Origin: Epinephelus fuscoguttatus
Lineage: Eukaryota; Chordata; Actinopteri; Perciformes; Serranidae
DNA length: 64,000 nt
Reading direction: 5' to 3'
Assembly (NCBI RefSeq): GCF_011397635.1
Contig: NC_064754.1
Coordinates: 36,647,543 to 36,711,542, forward strand
This document shows, one piece after another, positions 50,516 to 62,359 of this stretch (positions within the stretch are counted from its first letter, which is position 1; each line of letters starts with the position of its first letter). A program made the translations under genes and the position numbers. Under the pieces are notes generated by a model that was not told the origin of the DNA, ran no database searches, and worked only from the letters and a program-made list of their open reading frames with translations.

Positions 50516-51300
50516 AAAGAGTTGCGCCAAAGTGAAGAACCGCTCACCAGCCAACTTTGTCATTTTACAGCTAAACAGTACACTAAAAATGTTTTGGCAA
50601 CATTTGAGGTGAGAAATAGGTGATGTAGTAAAGAACATTGATTCACATTTGATCAACGCTGCGTAGTTTGACAGTTTAAGCGCAGTTCAGGAGCAGTGAT
50701 TGAAATGATTGACTTGGCTCTCCTTGGTTGTTTCCTTCAGAATCCACAAGGAGGAGGAACATGATATTTTTTTCACCGATTATCTGTCTTATGTACTACT
50801 ATGTGGAGTTAGTGACAGTTTCAGCAACTAGACTACTACTGTAACTACTTTACAGAAGAATATTTTCATAAAAGTTACCAACTACAGCTTATTGAGTCCA
50901 TACGGTTACTATCAAGTGATGATAATACACCACTAAAAGGCTTTGAGAATCTGATTTGTCTTCAGTTTAGGATGGGGGTTGGAAGTAAAATCAGGCTGCA
51001 GTTGCTCATGCACATACAACCCCCATACAGTGGTAGGGTCATCCAGCAAATGCCAGTGATGTCTCTGACACCCTCTAAAGATGTCAATTCAGGTGATGTT
51101 GTAATTGGTCCTACAGGGGGCAGTTTAAGGCTACAGCGCTTGAAACCTATTAAATACAACAACTTCCTTGTTCCCTGTGGAACAAACATGTCAAGTTTGT
51201 GCTCTTTGCCATTCCAGCAACAGTCTGTGAGACTGTTCTCCTGCTCATTGTGTCAAGCTCTCTGTTGTGTTAAACTATAAGTAATGTAATCCAGGTTAAT

Positions 51301-51763
51301 TAAATTCCTGTCTGAGGGGCGGGAAGTAGACAGGATCCTTCACATAGAAAACTTGTTCATTGCAGCCACATTGACAGGAGAGGAGGGAGGGAGGGATTGA
51401 TAGCGATGGTGACAGAGAGTCCGAGACCGCCAGCGCACGACTCAGCGCTGAGAGCCATCGATGAGGAAGTGTAATTGAACCTGCTGTGAGGAGGGAGGAA
51501 CGCGTCTCCTCTCTGTAGTTCCTGGAGAGAGCGTCACCCATCAAAACGCGCGGACTGGTGAGCATATCGCACTGGGAATTACCGGGATGTCCAAAGGAAT
51601 ACTATCAGTAATCATGTGCCTTATTGGCACGGAGTCGGTGCCACCACAGCGGTAAGGTTTGTGGAGAGAGGGAAAGAGGAGGAGGAGGGGTAGACAGCCT
51701 GGCAGACAGGTGCGACTCCACAGCCTGTTTCATTTTCTCTCGGTCCTATTAAGTAGTAGAGCC
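51301..51763 (+). promoter_or_regulatory. Probable usp43 promoter / 5' UTR region
   Basis: GC content and CpG rise from about 51400 (GAGAGTCCGAGACCGCCAGC, AAAACGCGCGGACTGGTG) into the coding exon, as expected around a transcription start. No TATA box and no exact start site could be assigned. Confidence 0.4.
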
Positions 51764-52375
51764 ATGGATACCCGCAAGGAAAACAAGGAAAGAAAAGCCA
51801 TGAAACCCAAAACGACGAAGCGAAAGGAGAAGAAATACAAAACCGGGAGGTTTATCAGGAGGAAATCGCTGCGGTCTTTTGGGAATTTCATGGGAAGGAT
51901 CCTTAAAACTTTGGGCACTTTGGCGCACTTTGGCGACGCGGAGCCGCCGGACGCGGAGGACGACGACGGCGGGTTCGGGCAGAGCGCATCGGGGGGTTTC
52001 AAAGACGACTGTGCGCAGACCCCCAGGGAGGGAACCGTGAAGAAGAGCTCCACGGTGTCCTCCTCTCACGGCTCGGTGAAAGACAGGCTGTCTTGGTGCC
52101 ACGGCGACAAGACCCCCGGGGTGCTGGGACTGAAGAACCACGGCAACACCTGTTTCATGAACGCCGTGGTTCAGTGCCTCAGCAACACGGACCTGCTGGC
52201 CGAGTACCTCGGGCTGGAGCAGTACAAGTCGGATTTGTACCACAGGAGGGTGAACGGCGAGGTGAGAGGCGAGGAGCCGGAGAGCGCCAGGGGAGAGGTG
52301 ACCGAGCAGCTGGCGTCGCTGGTTCGAGGTCTGTGGACCCTGGAGTACACGCCGCAGCTGTCTGTGGAGTTCAAG
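51764..52375 (+). CDS. usp43: Ubiquitin-specific peptidase 43, first coding exon (partial gene)
   Basis: USP43 is a cysteine protease that removes ubiquitin. The exon gives 204 residues and ends at a GTGAGG donor after SVEFK; later exons lie beyond 64000. The N terminus is strongly basic (KPKTTKRKEKKYKTGRFIRR) then acidic/Gly-rich (AEDDDGGFGQS). From residue 122 the USP Cys box reads LGLKNHGNTCFMNAVVQCLS, with the nucleophile at Cys130, followed by NTDLLAEYL, the insert HRRVNGEVRGEEPESARGE and TEQLASLVRGLWTLEYTPQL, all as in human USP43. The catalytic His/Asp box is not in the window. The start has G at -3 and +4. The exon is GC-rich and CpG-dense, typical of a promoter-proximal first exon. 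Confidence 0.93.
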
Positions 52376-54946
52376 GTGAGGACAGGGAGGAGGAGGGTGC
52401 TGGGTGCTTATCAATTAGGCTGCTGCTGATGTCACTGCTTTGTTTTGCTGTTTGTTTGTCTTCATACCCATCTCAATGGAGAGCAGGATGTTGTTTTGGT
52501 CAGTCATTGTCCGACATGCCATTGAGGAAAATATGAGAAAGACTTCATAGAGATGTAGATGCAAAGGCGCAGGTTTTGTTTCAGCAGTGTGTAGGACACA
52601 TGCAACTGGAGGTTTGGGGGTTCTCCAGGAAATTTTGAGCCTCAGACACTAAATTTCATTCATTCTGATGAATCCCTTTCTGCATCAATTTATGGAGGCA
52701 ATGTCCTTAATTTCAGGAAAATAAAGTCCTCTGCTACTGTAATGTTTTTATGGGAGGATCAAATGCACATGTTCTAAATATGTAGGGTGAGGTGTCCCCT
52801 GAGCCCCCCAAAAAACATACAAATGAAAAAATTCTTATGGTTAGTTGTTTGTTGTCTTTGTAACAAATTTCCAATAAATTCTTGGAAAGATCACTATGTT
52901 TTGGCAAATATTATTTGAAAAGTTATGCCTTGACTGTGAAATGCAAGTTTCATAAGAGCGTATTTCTGCCTGGGCCCCAGACCCCCAGGGGGCCTGAAAC
53001 CCTCAAGTCAAACCCTGTGCCAATTGCTTTGTGATTATTTCATTACCTGACTGTTTGTCTGGGAATGTGTTCTACAACAGCACAATAAAACCAATATCAT
53101 AGGGCCTTAAGGCATTTTAAATCAAATTACCACAAAGTAATTGACACACAACGAACCTGGGGCCAGGTAGTATTCCACCGTGGAGTGCTGCTAGGTTTCT
53201 GGGTCTCTCTAGGCCAAATATAATTAAGCTGCCTTTGAGTTGTCGGCTGTGTGTGCTGCACTCGATGGGTACTTGGGAGAAGGCAGGGTGTGTACACATT
53301 GTACAGAGAGAGGGAGAAAGTGGGGGCCAGTCGGGGTTCAACAGGAAGTTTGGGCCCCTGGGCCCCCCTCTCAGATGTTCCAGCAGTGGATAAGGAGATG
53401 TTATTATATTCAAGTTGGATCATGTATACACATTCTTCCCTTGGAATCTCCCCACTTACTAGCAGGTGTATTTGCCTCAAAACAGTCATAATAGCTACTG
53501 TGCGTCCTGTGCCCTGCCACTACTCAGCAGCACGCCTAATAGCACAGCAGACATGTGTCAAGAGGATTTTGTTGGATTTGTAAGCACTATAACCAACTAT
53601 CACATATCCATATTGGCTAAACAAATATTTGAATTAACACATCAGGTGAGCGCCTGACTGAATGTGGTTCAAAGGGCAACAATCCACCTGTGTCCCATTT
53701 AAGTGAGTAAAGACGCACAGGTCACGTATCGGTGTTGGAGCCACGTAGAGTAATAATAATAAAAATACCTCGCCTCTTTGCCTCCCAGTTTCAACATTTT
53801 ATTATTGTTTGCTGAACTAGTAGTAGTTTTGTGTGTGTGTACAACGTGGTTACTGATTACACGCAGGCTGCAGTGTCTCCACTTGACTCACCTGCTCTAC
53901 AACGCAGCACTTCAGGTGGTTTGTCTGCATTCCTGGACTGGCATGTGGAGTGCCGGGGCATTGAGCATTCCTGTCTCATTTACATGAACTGGTTAACGCA
54001 TATGATAGGAATTGCAGCATTCTTGACAAAACATAAGGATATTAAAAGGGATATTAAATCAACAGGTGTTTACCCACATACACGCTGAAGACTTCTTGCT
54101 GTTGCAGTCAGTCATAGTTGTTGTGAGCCAGGGCTGCAGGGTTCCCTCTGGGCTTGACAGTCAACCAGCAGGCCTTCTGAGTGGTAACTGCTCTGTTGCA
54201 TCCACAGACAGCCTGGGGGAAGTTGTAGGGGAGTGGGGTATGCAACATGTGCACAAAAACACACAATTGCACAGGCATGGGGAGACGGTATGAGCGGGAT
54301 ATCATTTATAATGGAAAAGGTAGATATACATGACTTTGCATGCAGCTTTGTTCCTCACCCACAACCACGAGATGGTAATAAATTAATAATGTGTATAAGA
54401 GAGAGAGAGTGCAGTGTGTTCCAGAGCTGCAAGGGAAAGGTAGTGATTAACACAGAAGAAGATGCTGTTTTGATCTGAAAAATTCAAAGAGGCATGGTGT
54501 TGTGGATCATTAAATGCCACGGGCAGCTTCACTAACTTGAGCCTCTGTTGGCTTTTGATATAATAAAAAGTTTGTGATGAGAAAAACATGAAGTAACACA
54601 AGGGCTTCCAAGGGTATTTGGATATGGATTAAAGGCCTTGAATGTAGAAATTAGGATTTACATTCAATAAAATGACCCCCTTTGAAGCTGCTCCTGGTTA
54701 TAGTGTACACTACATGACAACATTGATTCTTCTTGATCATGACAGTAGTTTTGCACATGCTGTGGCTCTCGGTCAGCTATCTCACTGATAACATGTATTA
54801 AAGTTCCTCTCTGGGCATAGTATAAACCCCTAAAAAGGCATCTTTTTTTTAATCTTAATTGCACATGTAGAAGTTTTTTCCCCCATGAAATAAATTCCTT
54901 CGTGCCTTTACATGGATTAGACGAAACTCTACACTAGGGTTGTGCT

Positions 54947-54969
54947 GATGGGCGATCTGATCGCCCATC
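54947..54969. repeat. 11-bp-arm palindrome at the edge of a repeat element
   Basis: GATGGGCGATC, one T, GATCGCCCATC. It follows CACTAGGGTTGTGCT, which looks like a hAT-type terminus. The opposite terminus was not found. Confidence 0.7.
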
Positions 54970-55658
54970 GGCGATAGAAGGGTTGTTTCACGATGTCTTT
55001 TTTAAATGACGATGCAATCACGAGGTGTGTGGGGGGAGACAGCGCGTGTGTGGCGCATGCTGATGAGATCGAGGCTGAATGAGGCTGAGTGAGAGGAGAC
55101 AGAGGTAGGCTCTTAGTGAGAGAGCGGAGGGTGGGGGGAGGGGGGGAGATCAACGCCTCGACCCACTCGACACTAAAGGCCCAAACATACTTGGGTGGAA
55201 AGTACACGGAGCGGACTCCGCGGAGGTCCGCCCGGACCAAAAGCGGGCGTCTGCAAGCCCTGTGCGCGCGAAGCTCAGATTTTACGACCAAGCGGACTCT
55301 GTTCCGCACACCAGTGACCGGCATGTATTTTTCACATCGATGCGCGAGCATTGTGGGTAATGTAGTGTGTTTCATGGACATTTTTACAGGAAACTACAAT
55401 GCGGAAGTGTGCTCGACTATGGAAGCCAGAATGACTGCGGACATTCCTCGCGGATGGTAATAAACAACATGAGCCTTTGGCTTGACTATGTTATCAAACT
55501 GTTAATAATGTGTTGCTAATACCAGATAAACCTTGTTCCCATTTTTGACAAATTGAAGTGAAAGTAAATCTTAGCTTGCAAAGAAATGATACATTGCCTG
55601 AGACGTGTATCTGCAGCCGCATTCAGTTTGAAGCCTACACGACACGTTCCTATGTGCC

Positions 55659-55906
55659 TGATCACTCTGGACTGAGGGGCGAAGGGGGCTGATCACTCTG
55701 GACCAAGGGGTGAAGGGGGCTGCTCACTCTGGACCAAGGGGCGAAGGGGGCTGCTCACTCTGGACCAAGGGGTGAAGGTGGCTGATCATTCTGGACCAAG
55801 GGGCGAAAGGGGCTGATCACTCTGGACCAAGGGGTGAAAGGGGCTGATCACTCTGGACCAAGGGGCGAAGGGGGCTGATCATTCTGGACCAAGGGGTGAA
55901 GGGGGC
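55659..55906. repeat. Minisatellite, 8 x 31 bp with 62-bp higher-order period
   Basis: Eight units of exactly 31 bp, each TGATCACTCTGGACCAAGGG + GCGAAGGGGGC with few changes. One base (C or T in GGGGcGAA / GGGGtGAA) alternates strictly C,T,C,T,C,T,C,T. The last unit runs into TGATCATGGG. Confidence 0.95.
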
Positions 55907-58900
55907 TGATCATGGGATAACATGTAGGAATGGTGGGTGAAGTGGGTGAGTGACGTAGCTGCTCCATCCACTGCTATACTGAGTCACGTAGCCTGACTTC
56001 TCCTCTGATGCCCCTTACTTTGTCATAGTGTTATGGGATTGGTTCCCTAGGTTTGTGATGTAATAAACCATGGAAGTCAGAATCTGTGTTTGTGAGACTG
56101 TCATTGGTACAGGGTAGTTACAAGGCAAAATTTCTTAGCCATGGCTTGACTGCTTACTTTGCTCACTTATAGCATATAATAAAATACCATATGGACATGT
56201 TAACAAGATTAAAACTTGATTTTCACTGGAGGTTGTCTTTAACTCTGAGCCAAAGTATGGCAGTATGTTGTCTCTTATTTTACAGGTGATCAAATTGCCA
56301 TAGAATGTGTGATTCAGTCTCAGCGTCTCATTCAGACCCTTCGTAGCAACATGGGTTAAAATTTGTCTGGTATCAGTCCCTGTAATGGCCCCCTGCTGGA
56401 AGGAAATGCTGAATATTAGGCCTTGAACGTAATGTCTGAATGTGCAGCCCTGTGTTTAAATAGACGTAGTCAGTTGTTCCCCTTTTTTGCTCTAATACCT
56501 CTCATCATAGTTGGCTGCAATAAAAGAAAAAAAATCCATGTCCTTCTCTCTCCTTTTCTCGCCTCGCCCCATCGCATCGACACAGTGATTTGTGTCTGTC
56601 TGCTCATCCCAGAGTGAGGCAGGAGAGAGGATGTTTACTATAGCAAGCGCATTCAGCCTGGAAAAGGAGGATGCCCCCCTGCTGAGACGCCTCCAATGGT
56701 GTGCACTCAGAGGGAGAGAGACAGAGAAAGTGGGAGGGAGAGACATTGCTGGTAAACAAAGCTATGTCGTCCCTCCTGTGATCCTCGTGAGACTCCCCCA
56801 CCTCACCCTCCCACCCTGGTCTGTAATCACAAAAAGGGACAGACAACTTTGACAGCTGATGATTATTACCAAATCTTCCCACACTTAAAGAGAGGCACTG
56901 GCCTGCAAGTGGAAGTGGGAAGAGTAACTTTTGCTGTACTTTTTTCCAACTTCTTTTGTTTTTGGGATATTAGGAGTGAGTAGAAGTCACAGGCCTTTCA
57001 GGAGAAATCACAATATCTCAACTGAAGATACCAGAATAACCTCAGGCTTTACAGCAGGGAGTCAAGTCAACATTCAGAAGTTTGAGTTGGAGCTGGGAAA
57101 CAAGTTTTGTTTTGCTTTCTTGGCCTTTGACAGACCAAAGTGCAGTTATATTCCGCTAATGCAAACATTTAGATTATTTATCTGCTGTGTCATGTAAGTC
57201 TTTTTTGCCAAATCACAACACATTCAAGGGTGCAAAAAGTTTTATTTTGTGATTTACTACATGTAGGGACTTGAGGGTTCTGCACACAGGAGTCCTTTAA
57301 GTCTGACACTTGGAGTCTGACTGAAATGAAAACGTGTTACTGAATGAGGCTAAGCTTATAAATGACAGTGATCATACTAATGGAAGTGCTGCATTTAAAG
57401 GTCAACATTTCCAACTCTGCCACAACTGCTCCACTACACATCTGACGCTGATGAAATCTGGAGGGATGAAGTGTCCTTTTATTGGTCGCTCCAAAAGTTG
57501 TCGACATCAATTTAACTCGACGACAGAGCTGGCTCGTTCTTTTTAATGCGTTACGCTCCTGACCTAAAGGATTTAACAACACAGTAACTACTTTTAGAAG
57601 TTGTGGCGTAGGAGCCCGGATTCATCTTTTTTTTTACGCTTGACAGGATGCAGCTCTGTGAGGCCGGAGGAGCTCAGCCGGGGAAGATGAAGCCTGGTGT
57701 TTTAAGTAGTCTTGTTTGTTCTGGGAGTGCAGGCAGTGTGTGACAGTGAGGCAGGGCAGCGAGACTGATGGTTTGTTTGTCTTTTTTTCGTCTCTGCTCT
57801 CCTTCGTGGACCACTCTCGTTCTCACTCTGGGTGCTGAACATGTATACATTGTTTGTAGAAAGACGTGCGTGCATCGCTGTGGGGATATACACCACCTGG
57901 ACTCCTTGCTGAATTTGCACAGCGGGGCCGCCTCTCATTTCAGTTTGATTGCGGCAGTTTTTTTGGCGAAGCAGATGGGGCGACTTTTTTTGGAGAGTTT
58001 AGCAGTGTCTGGCTTGAAGATTTAAGCACGCAATAGAAATAATAATCAGCGTGTTTTATATTTGGCCGCAGACATGCAGTGGGATCTATGTCTTAGCTGT
58101 TGAAGTGAGCAGGGAAGTGGTAATGCTTCAAACACTTCATCTCTAACTTATAATACACAGGCTAGACCACTTACAATTACTGTAACAGAGCCACTATATG
58201 CTGTTTGGAAACAGCATGCATTCCCTCGACTCAGTAAGCCGCACTCCATTATACCTACACCGCTGTGACAAAAGGCAATAAAAGAAACACAAGGAGAAGT
58301 GTGTCTGCTGCTGTATCTGTGTAAGCACTACAATATGAAACCATTTTCCAGCAGGTTTATTATCCCTCCTATGATTTATGTACCGAGCCTGAACGACACG
58401 CTGTAGGAAAGCCATGGGAATAAATCAATCTTTAGTATTATAGGATGTGATGCTGCGATCACAGCATCATGGTGTCCAGGATGAGTTTTCTACTTCATCT
58501 CAGTGATGGGAAAGCACATGGAAATGGCATATATGTTCAAACAGCTCTTGATACTGTGGCAGATACAGCTTCCTACACTGTCAGTTTTGCACACACAGTA
58601 GCGTATTTACAGCCTCAGCTGTGAATCCTCCTCAGAGTATCAATTTCTCAGTTTCAGCAGAGCCCAGGGAGCCTTCCCTGGGCTGTAAACCATTCAGAGG
58701 CGATTATTTCCATCGCATCTCATCCCTTCTTATTTCTTACTGATCGCCTGTAAATCCCACACCGGGGACATCCGCAGACACGCAGGCTTTGTTCGGTCTT
58801 GACTCGCTGGCACCTTTATCGAAGGGTTTCCAAGCTTCTCAGCGCTGCAGAGAGAATATAGGTCTGATTCCAAGACGTGGCATTTAGATTTGTCATCAGA

Positions 58901-59051
58901 AGTACCTGGCTGTTCTCGATTGTTCAGGAGGTGAATCCAGTGTGGCCTAGGATGACACAGGAAGTAAGCAGGCTGAGTTAGTTTAGATTTGGAAGGATGG
59001 CGGGAGGGGGAGGCGGGGAAGGACAGGTGCTGCGCTGCTAAGAGAGGCTCA

Positions 59052-59052
<1 letters not shown>

Positions 59053-59101
<49 letters not shown>
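59053..59101. repeat. (GT)n microsatellite
   Basis: A long pure TG run; a second one lies at about 59421-59452. Confidence 0.95.
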
Positions 59102-59103
<2 letters not shown>

Positions 59104-59417
59104 GGCCAGAGCTCAGCTGGGACTGATTAGTTGAGGGAATGGTTCTTCTCTGATAGAGAGGAAAGAAAAAAGAGAGATAATAGAAAGAGTGGAGAAAAGA
59201 AAGTTTGTGTGTGTGAGAGACAGAAGAAGGATAGATGAAACACAGCATGAGAGCAGAGAGTGGTGTATAAGTGGAGGCTGTAAGTGATGACTGTCCTGCG
59301 TCCAGAGGTGAGCCGGCAACACCAGGCCGCTGAAAAATGAAACAGCAAATGGAGCAGCCAGTAATGACAGATACTATCCAGCCTCATTCCAGCCACACCT
59401 GAGGAGGGAATGGTTAC

Positions 59418-59452
<35 letters not shown>

Positions 59453-60469
59453 AAAAGAAGTGTGCGCAGTTTCTCTTAAGGTCATGCCCTAACATAATTT
59501 GTCAGTATCATTCTCTGTCCGTCACTGAGAAATCCATCCAGGCCTGTTTGGCAGGCCGGACTACGATGAGGTGAGGTGTTGTAAATGGGTTTTTTAGGGA
59601 GAGAGAGGAGGGACATTTACTTGATGTATGTTTATAGTAAATTCCTGGCCTGCCAGCACTCTGATCCGTCATTGTTTACAGAGTAGGAAGATGGATGTGG
59701 GGAGGGCATGAGGGGGTAATGGTGTGAGGTGAAGCAAGGGTAGTAAGACAGGACACTAAAACAGACATCTGGGTGTGGGAGCAGGGGATGTTGCTAGAGT
59801 GCAGCCCCTATCTCTGCTGACCGCTGGGAGGTCGTGACCCCTGCTGTGGAGACTGCACAGGTTTATGGCTGTCTTTTGTCATTCTGTTATCTTTCTTTTA
59901 ATGCATTCTTCTTCTTTGTTGCTTTCTTTCTTTGTAGGAAATCTGATAGTCCTTTAGTGTTTTGCTCTTTTTGTTCCCTGGGTTTGGTCTGGACTAGACT
60001 TTTGACTGTCCCCAAAAATTAGGGTTTCAGTTAGCCTGGTCTCACTCCCAGGGTGTCAAAATATGCCACTTGGCCAGCATCCCCAGCATCACTCTAATGG
60101 CGTCAGGAGCACCCTTTAGCATCTGTATAAGATACAGCCGACTTTTGTCCAACTCCAGTGTAAACCCATCCATGTCCTTATCAGACAGTCAGAGCAATGG
60201 ACGTAGTTGGAAGAGCACAAAAGTCTGCTTAGGATCGAAACTGGAAGGGGGGGTGGACGGGCCCAAAAAGCACAGGAGACCAGTGTTTGTGTCATGTTTG
60301 GAGTCAGTGTGGAGTTATTTTGTCACGTCACATATTGGTCACGAGTCCTTAGTCACTCTTTAGTCATTTCCTATCCCTAACCAACCGCTGTTCCATGTGA
60401 CTTACCACTGACGCCCTCTGCACCCAGATCTGATGACCCCTTCTGCATCAATATACAATGCAAAAGGTG

Positions 60470-60560
60470 ACCTTTAGCTCACCTGGTACAGTGTGCGCCC
60501 CATGCAGGCTGAGTCCTTAGCAGTGGTCTGAGTGCGATTCCAACCTGTGACCCTGTACTG
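60470..60560 (+). mobile_element. tRNA-like SINE head
   Basis: TTTAGCTCACCTGGTACAG resembles a pol III A box, and GAGTGCGATTCCAACCTGTG about 50 bases on resembles a degraded B box, as in a tRNA-derived SINE. The body and tail are unclear. Confidence 0.45.
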
Positions 60561-61756
60561 GGCGGCGTTGGCTCAGTCCACTTAAAACCAGTGACCCTCT
60601 GGTTCCCAAGCCAAGTCTCCATACGGACCAAACAAGGGGTGTGGGCTGGTAGCTACCGAGGTGCTCCTGGGCTGCTTGGGGTGCCTGTCAAGCAGGCAGC
60701 TCCCTTGCTCTGACATCTCTCCATTAATGCATATGTATAGGTCCTGTTTGTGCACGAGTCTGTATTTCAGGCCTGTGTGCAAGTGTAATCTGAAAATAAC
60801 GACAGAGTGAAACTAAATTTCCCCTCGAGGGATTAATGAAGGAATGCTTTCTTCTTTCTTTTTTTAAAAGGTTGCCCCCAGCATCATTATAATAATGCCT
60901 TAGGCTTCTGCCCAAGCATCAAAATATGATGAGAAGAGATGTTGTTGGTTTTAATACGACCTGAAACTCATTAAAGGCCCCCAAAACTATGTTTTTCTAA
61001 TATAATTTGGCATTCGGTGGAGTGTTCAGTAATTACAGGTGGGAATTAGGCATCAACAGTAAAATTAAATTCCAAAAACTGGAACATTTTGTGAAGAATT
61101 TAGTCAAATTCAAAATATACTCCTAAATAAACTTCACATTTTCCAAAGTGAACAAAAGAACTAGCTCTAAATTATGGAGAAAAAACTTCACAGCTTTGTT
61201 CCACATGCTCTGATCTAGAGAAAACAACTGATGAATGAGATCAATAAATGAAACAAAGCCAAACTAAATTAAGAGAAATACTGTCAGAGCGCACCACATC
61301 GGGTCAGGCCCAATCAGGTCTTGACTAATCAATAGTTCTCACAGAAAAAACCCAGTGCTGCCGAAGTTGACCCTTATGTCCACCTTTATCCTCTCCGTGA
61401 CTAGCTCTGGAGTGTTTGCCCAACAAACACTTAAGATCCCACCAGAGCTGCGCTCAGGTCAGCTTTGAACACAGCCAGTGTTTACAGAGTGACTCGACAT
61501 TTCAACGAACCTGCAATTTGTTTCTGTCTCTCCACACATCCTCACCATCTCATTACTCTTTTGTTCTCTCTTTCATTTCTCTCTTTACAAGAATTCAATT
61601 AAAAAGACTCGATGCATGGGAATACAACCTCAACACTTCGCCAAATCTTTTTAAGCGCCTTTGAGGCTGTGTGGCACATGTCACCAGAGATCCTCTTAGA
61701 GACAACACTGTAAACAGATATCAAAAAGATGAGTCGAATAACCATTCCCACCTTTC

Positions 61757-61806
61757 ACACACACACACACATGCACACACACTCACACACATATACACAC
61801 ACACAA
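61757..61806. repeat. (CA)n microsatellite
   Basis: Imperfect CA run with single-base interruptions. Confidence 0.9.
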
Positions 61807-62320
61807 ACAGAGAGAGAAAACAGCAGATGAGGCCACAGAAGGGTCATCCCCTCGTCTTAATGAAGTCGTAACCTTTTGATGTCATCAGGTTTGTGCACCT
61901 CACCGTAACCTTGGAAACTGTCTTTCCCTTATTGTTTTCACCCCCCTCATTTTGTCGGTGGCTTTGAGAAACTGCGCTGCCTCCTTTTTCTCATTTTCCT
62001 TGTCGGAGCCAGCCACAATAGCTCCGTCCTTTCTGATACGGGGACAGAAAAACACTTGCAGGTCTGTTGAAACTCTGCCAGCGTCCCTCCCTCGCTCCTC
62101 TCCTCCCTTACGCCACCGCTCCCTCTCTCCATCTGTCCCTCATCCCTCCATCCCCTGTCAGTGATTCCTCATAGCGATGAAGCTCATTAGCGGGCTGTCT
62201 CCGTCAGGTGGATGAGGAGGGGGTCCTCCCGCCTGTGTTTATATTTAGATACTGGGATACTGCAAGTATAATGTGGTGATTTTTAATGAGATGTGGAGCA
62301 GAGGCTGGATCCTGTCAGTC

Positions 62321-62321
<1 letters not shown>

Positions 62322-62356
<35 letters not shown>
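62322..62356. repeat. (GA)n microsatellite
   Basis: Uninterrupted AG dinucleotide run. Confidence 0.95.

Positions 62357-62359
<3 letters not shown>

Larger units (their letters stand above)
47195..51300. other. Intergenic cfap52 to usp43
   Basis: Contains a repeat unit (about 48300-48700) related to 52620-52860, copy 4 of the AAAGGTCCAGTGTGTAGG family (49639-50515), and otherwise unremarkable AT-rich sequence. No gene supported. Confidence 0.65.

Noticed and set aside
51659-51763. Upstream in-frame extension of usp43
   Set aside because: The frame is open upstream but has no ATG before 51764; the extension would need a TTG start.
51749-52414. 221-codon open frame on the minus strand
   Set aside because: It is antisense to the GC-rich usp43 exon 1; openness follows from base composition and the peptide resembles no family.
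54929-55381. 150-codon open frame on the minus strand
   Set aside because: It crosses a repeat terminus and the CpG-rich block, with no domain.
55659-55906. CRISPR-like regular repeat array
   Set aside because: The 31-bp units are directly adjacent with no unique spacers, in vertebrate DNA; it is a minisatellite.
58440-58475. Short inverted repeat GATGCTG...CAGCATC as a microRNA
   Set aside because: The arms are only about 7-9 bases with mismatches beyond, too short for a precursor.
58730-59248. 172-codon open frame on the minus strand
   Set aside because: It translates a (GT)n microsatellite as Thr-His repeats, and the flanks are low complexity.
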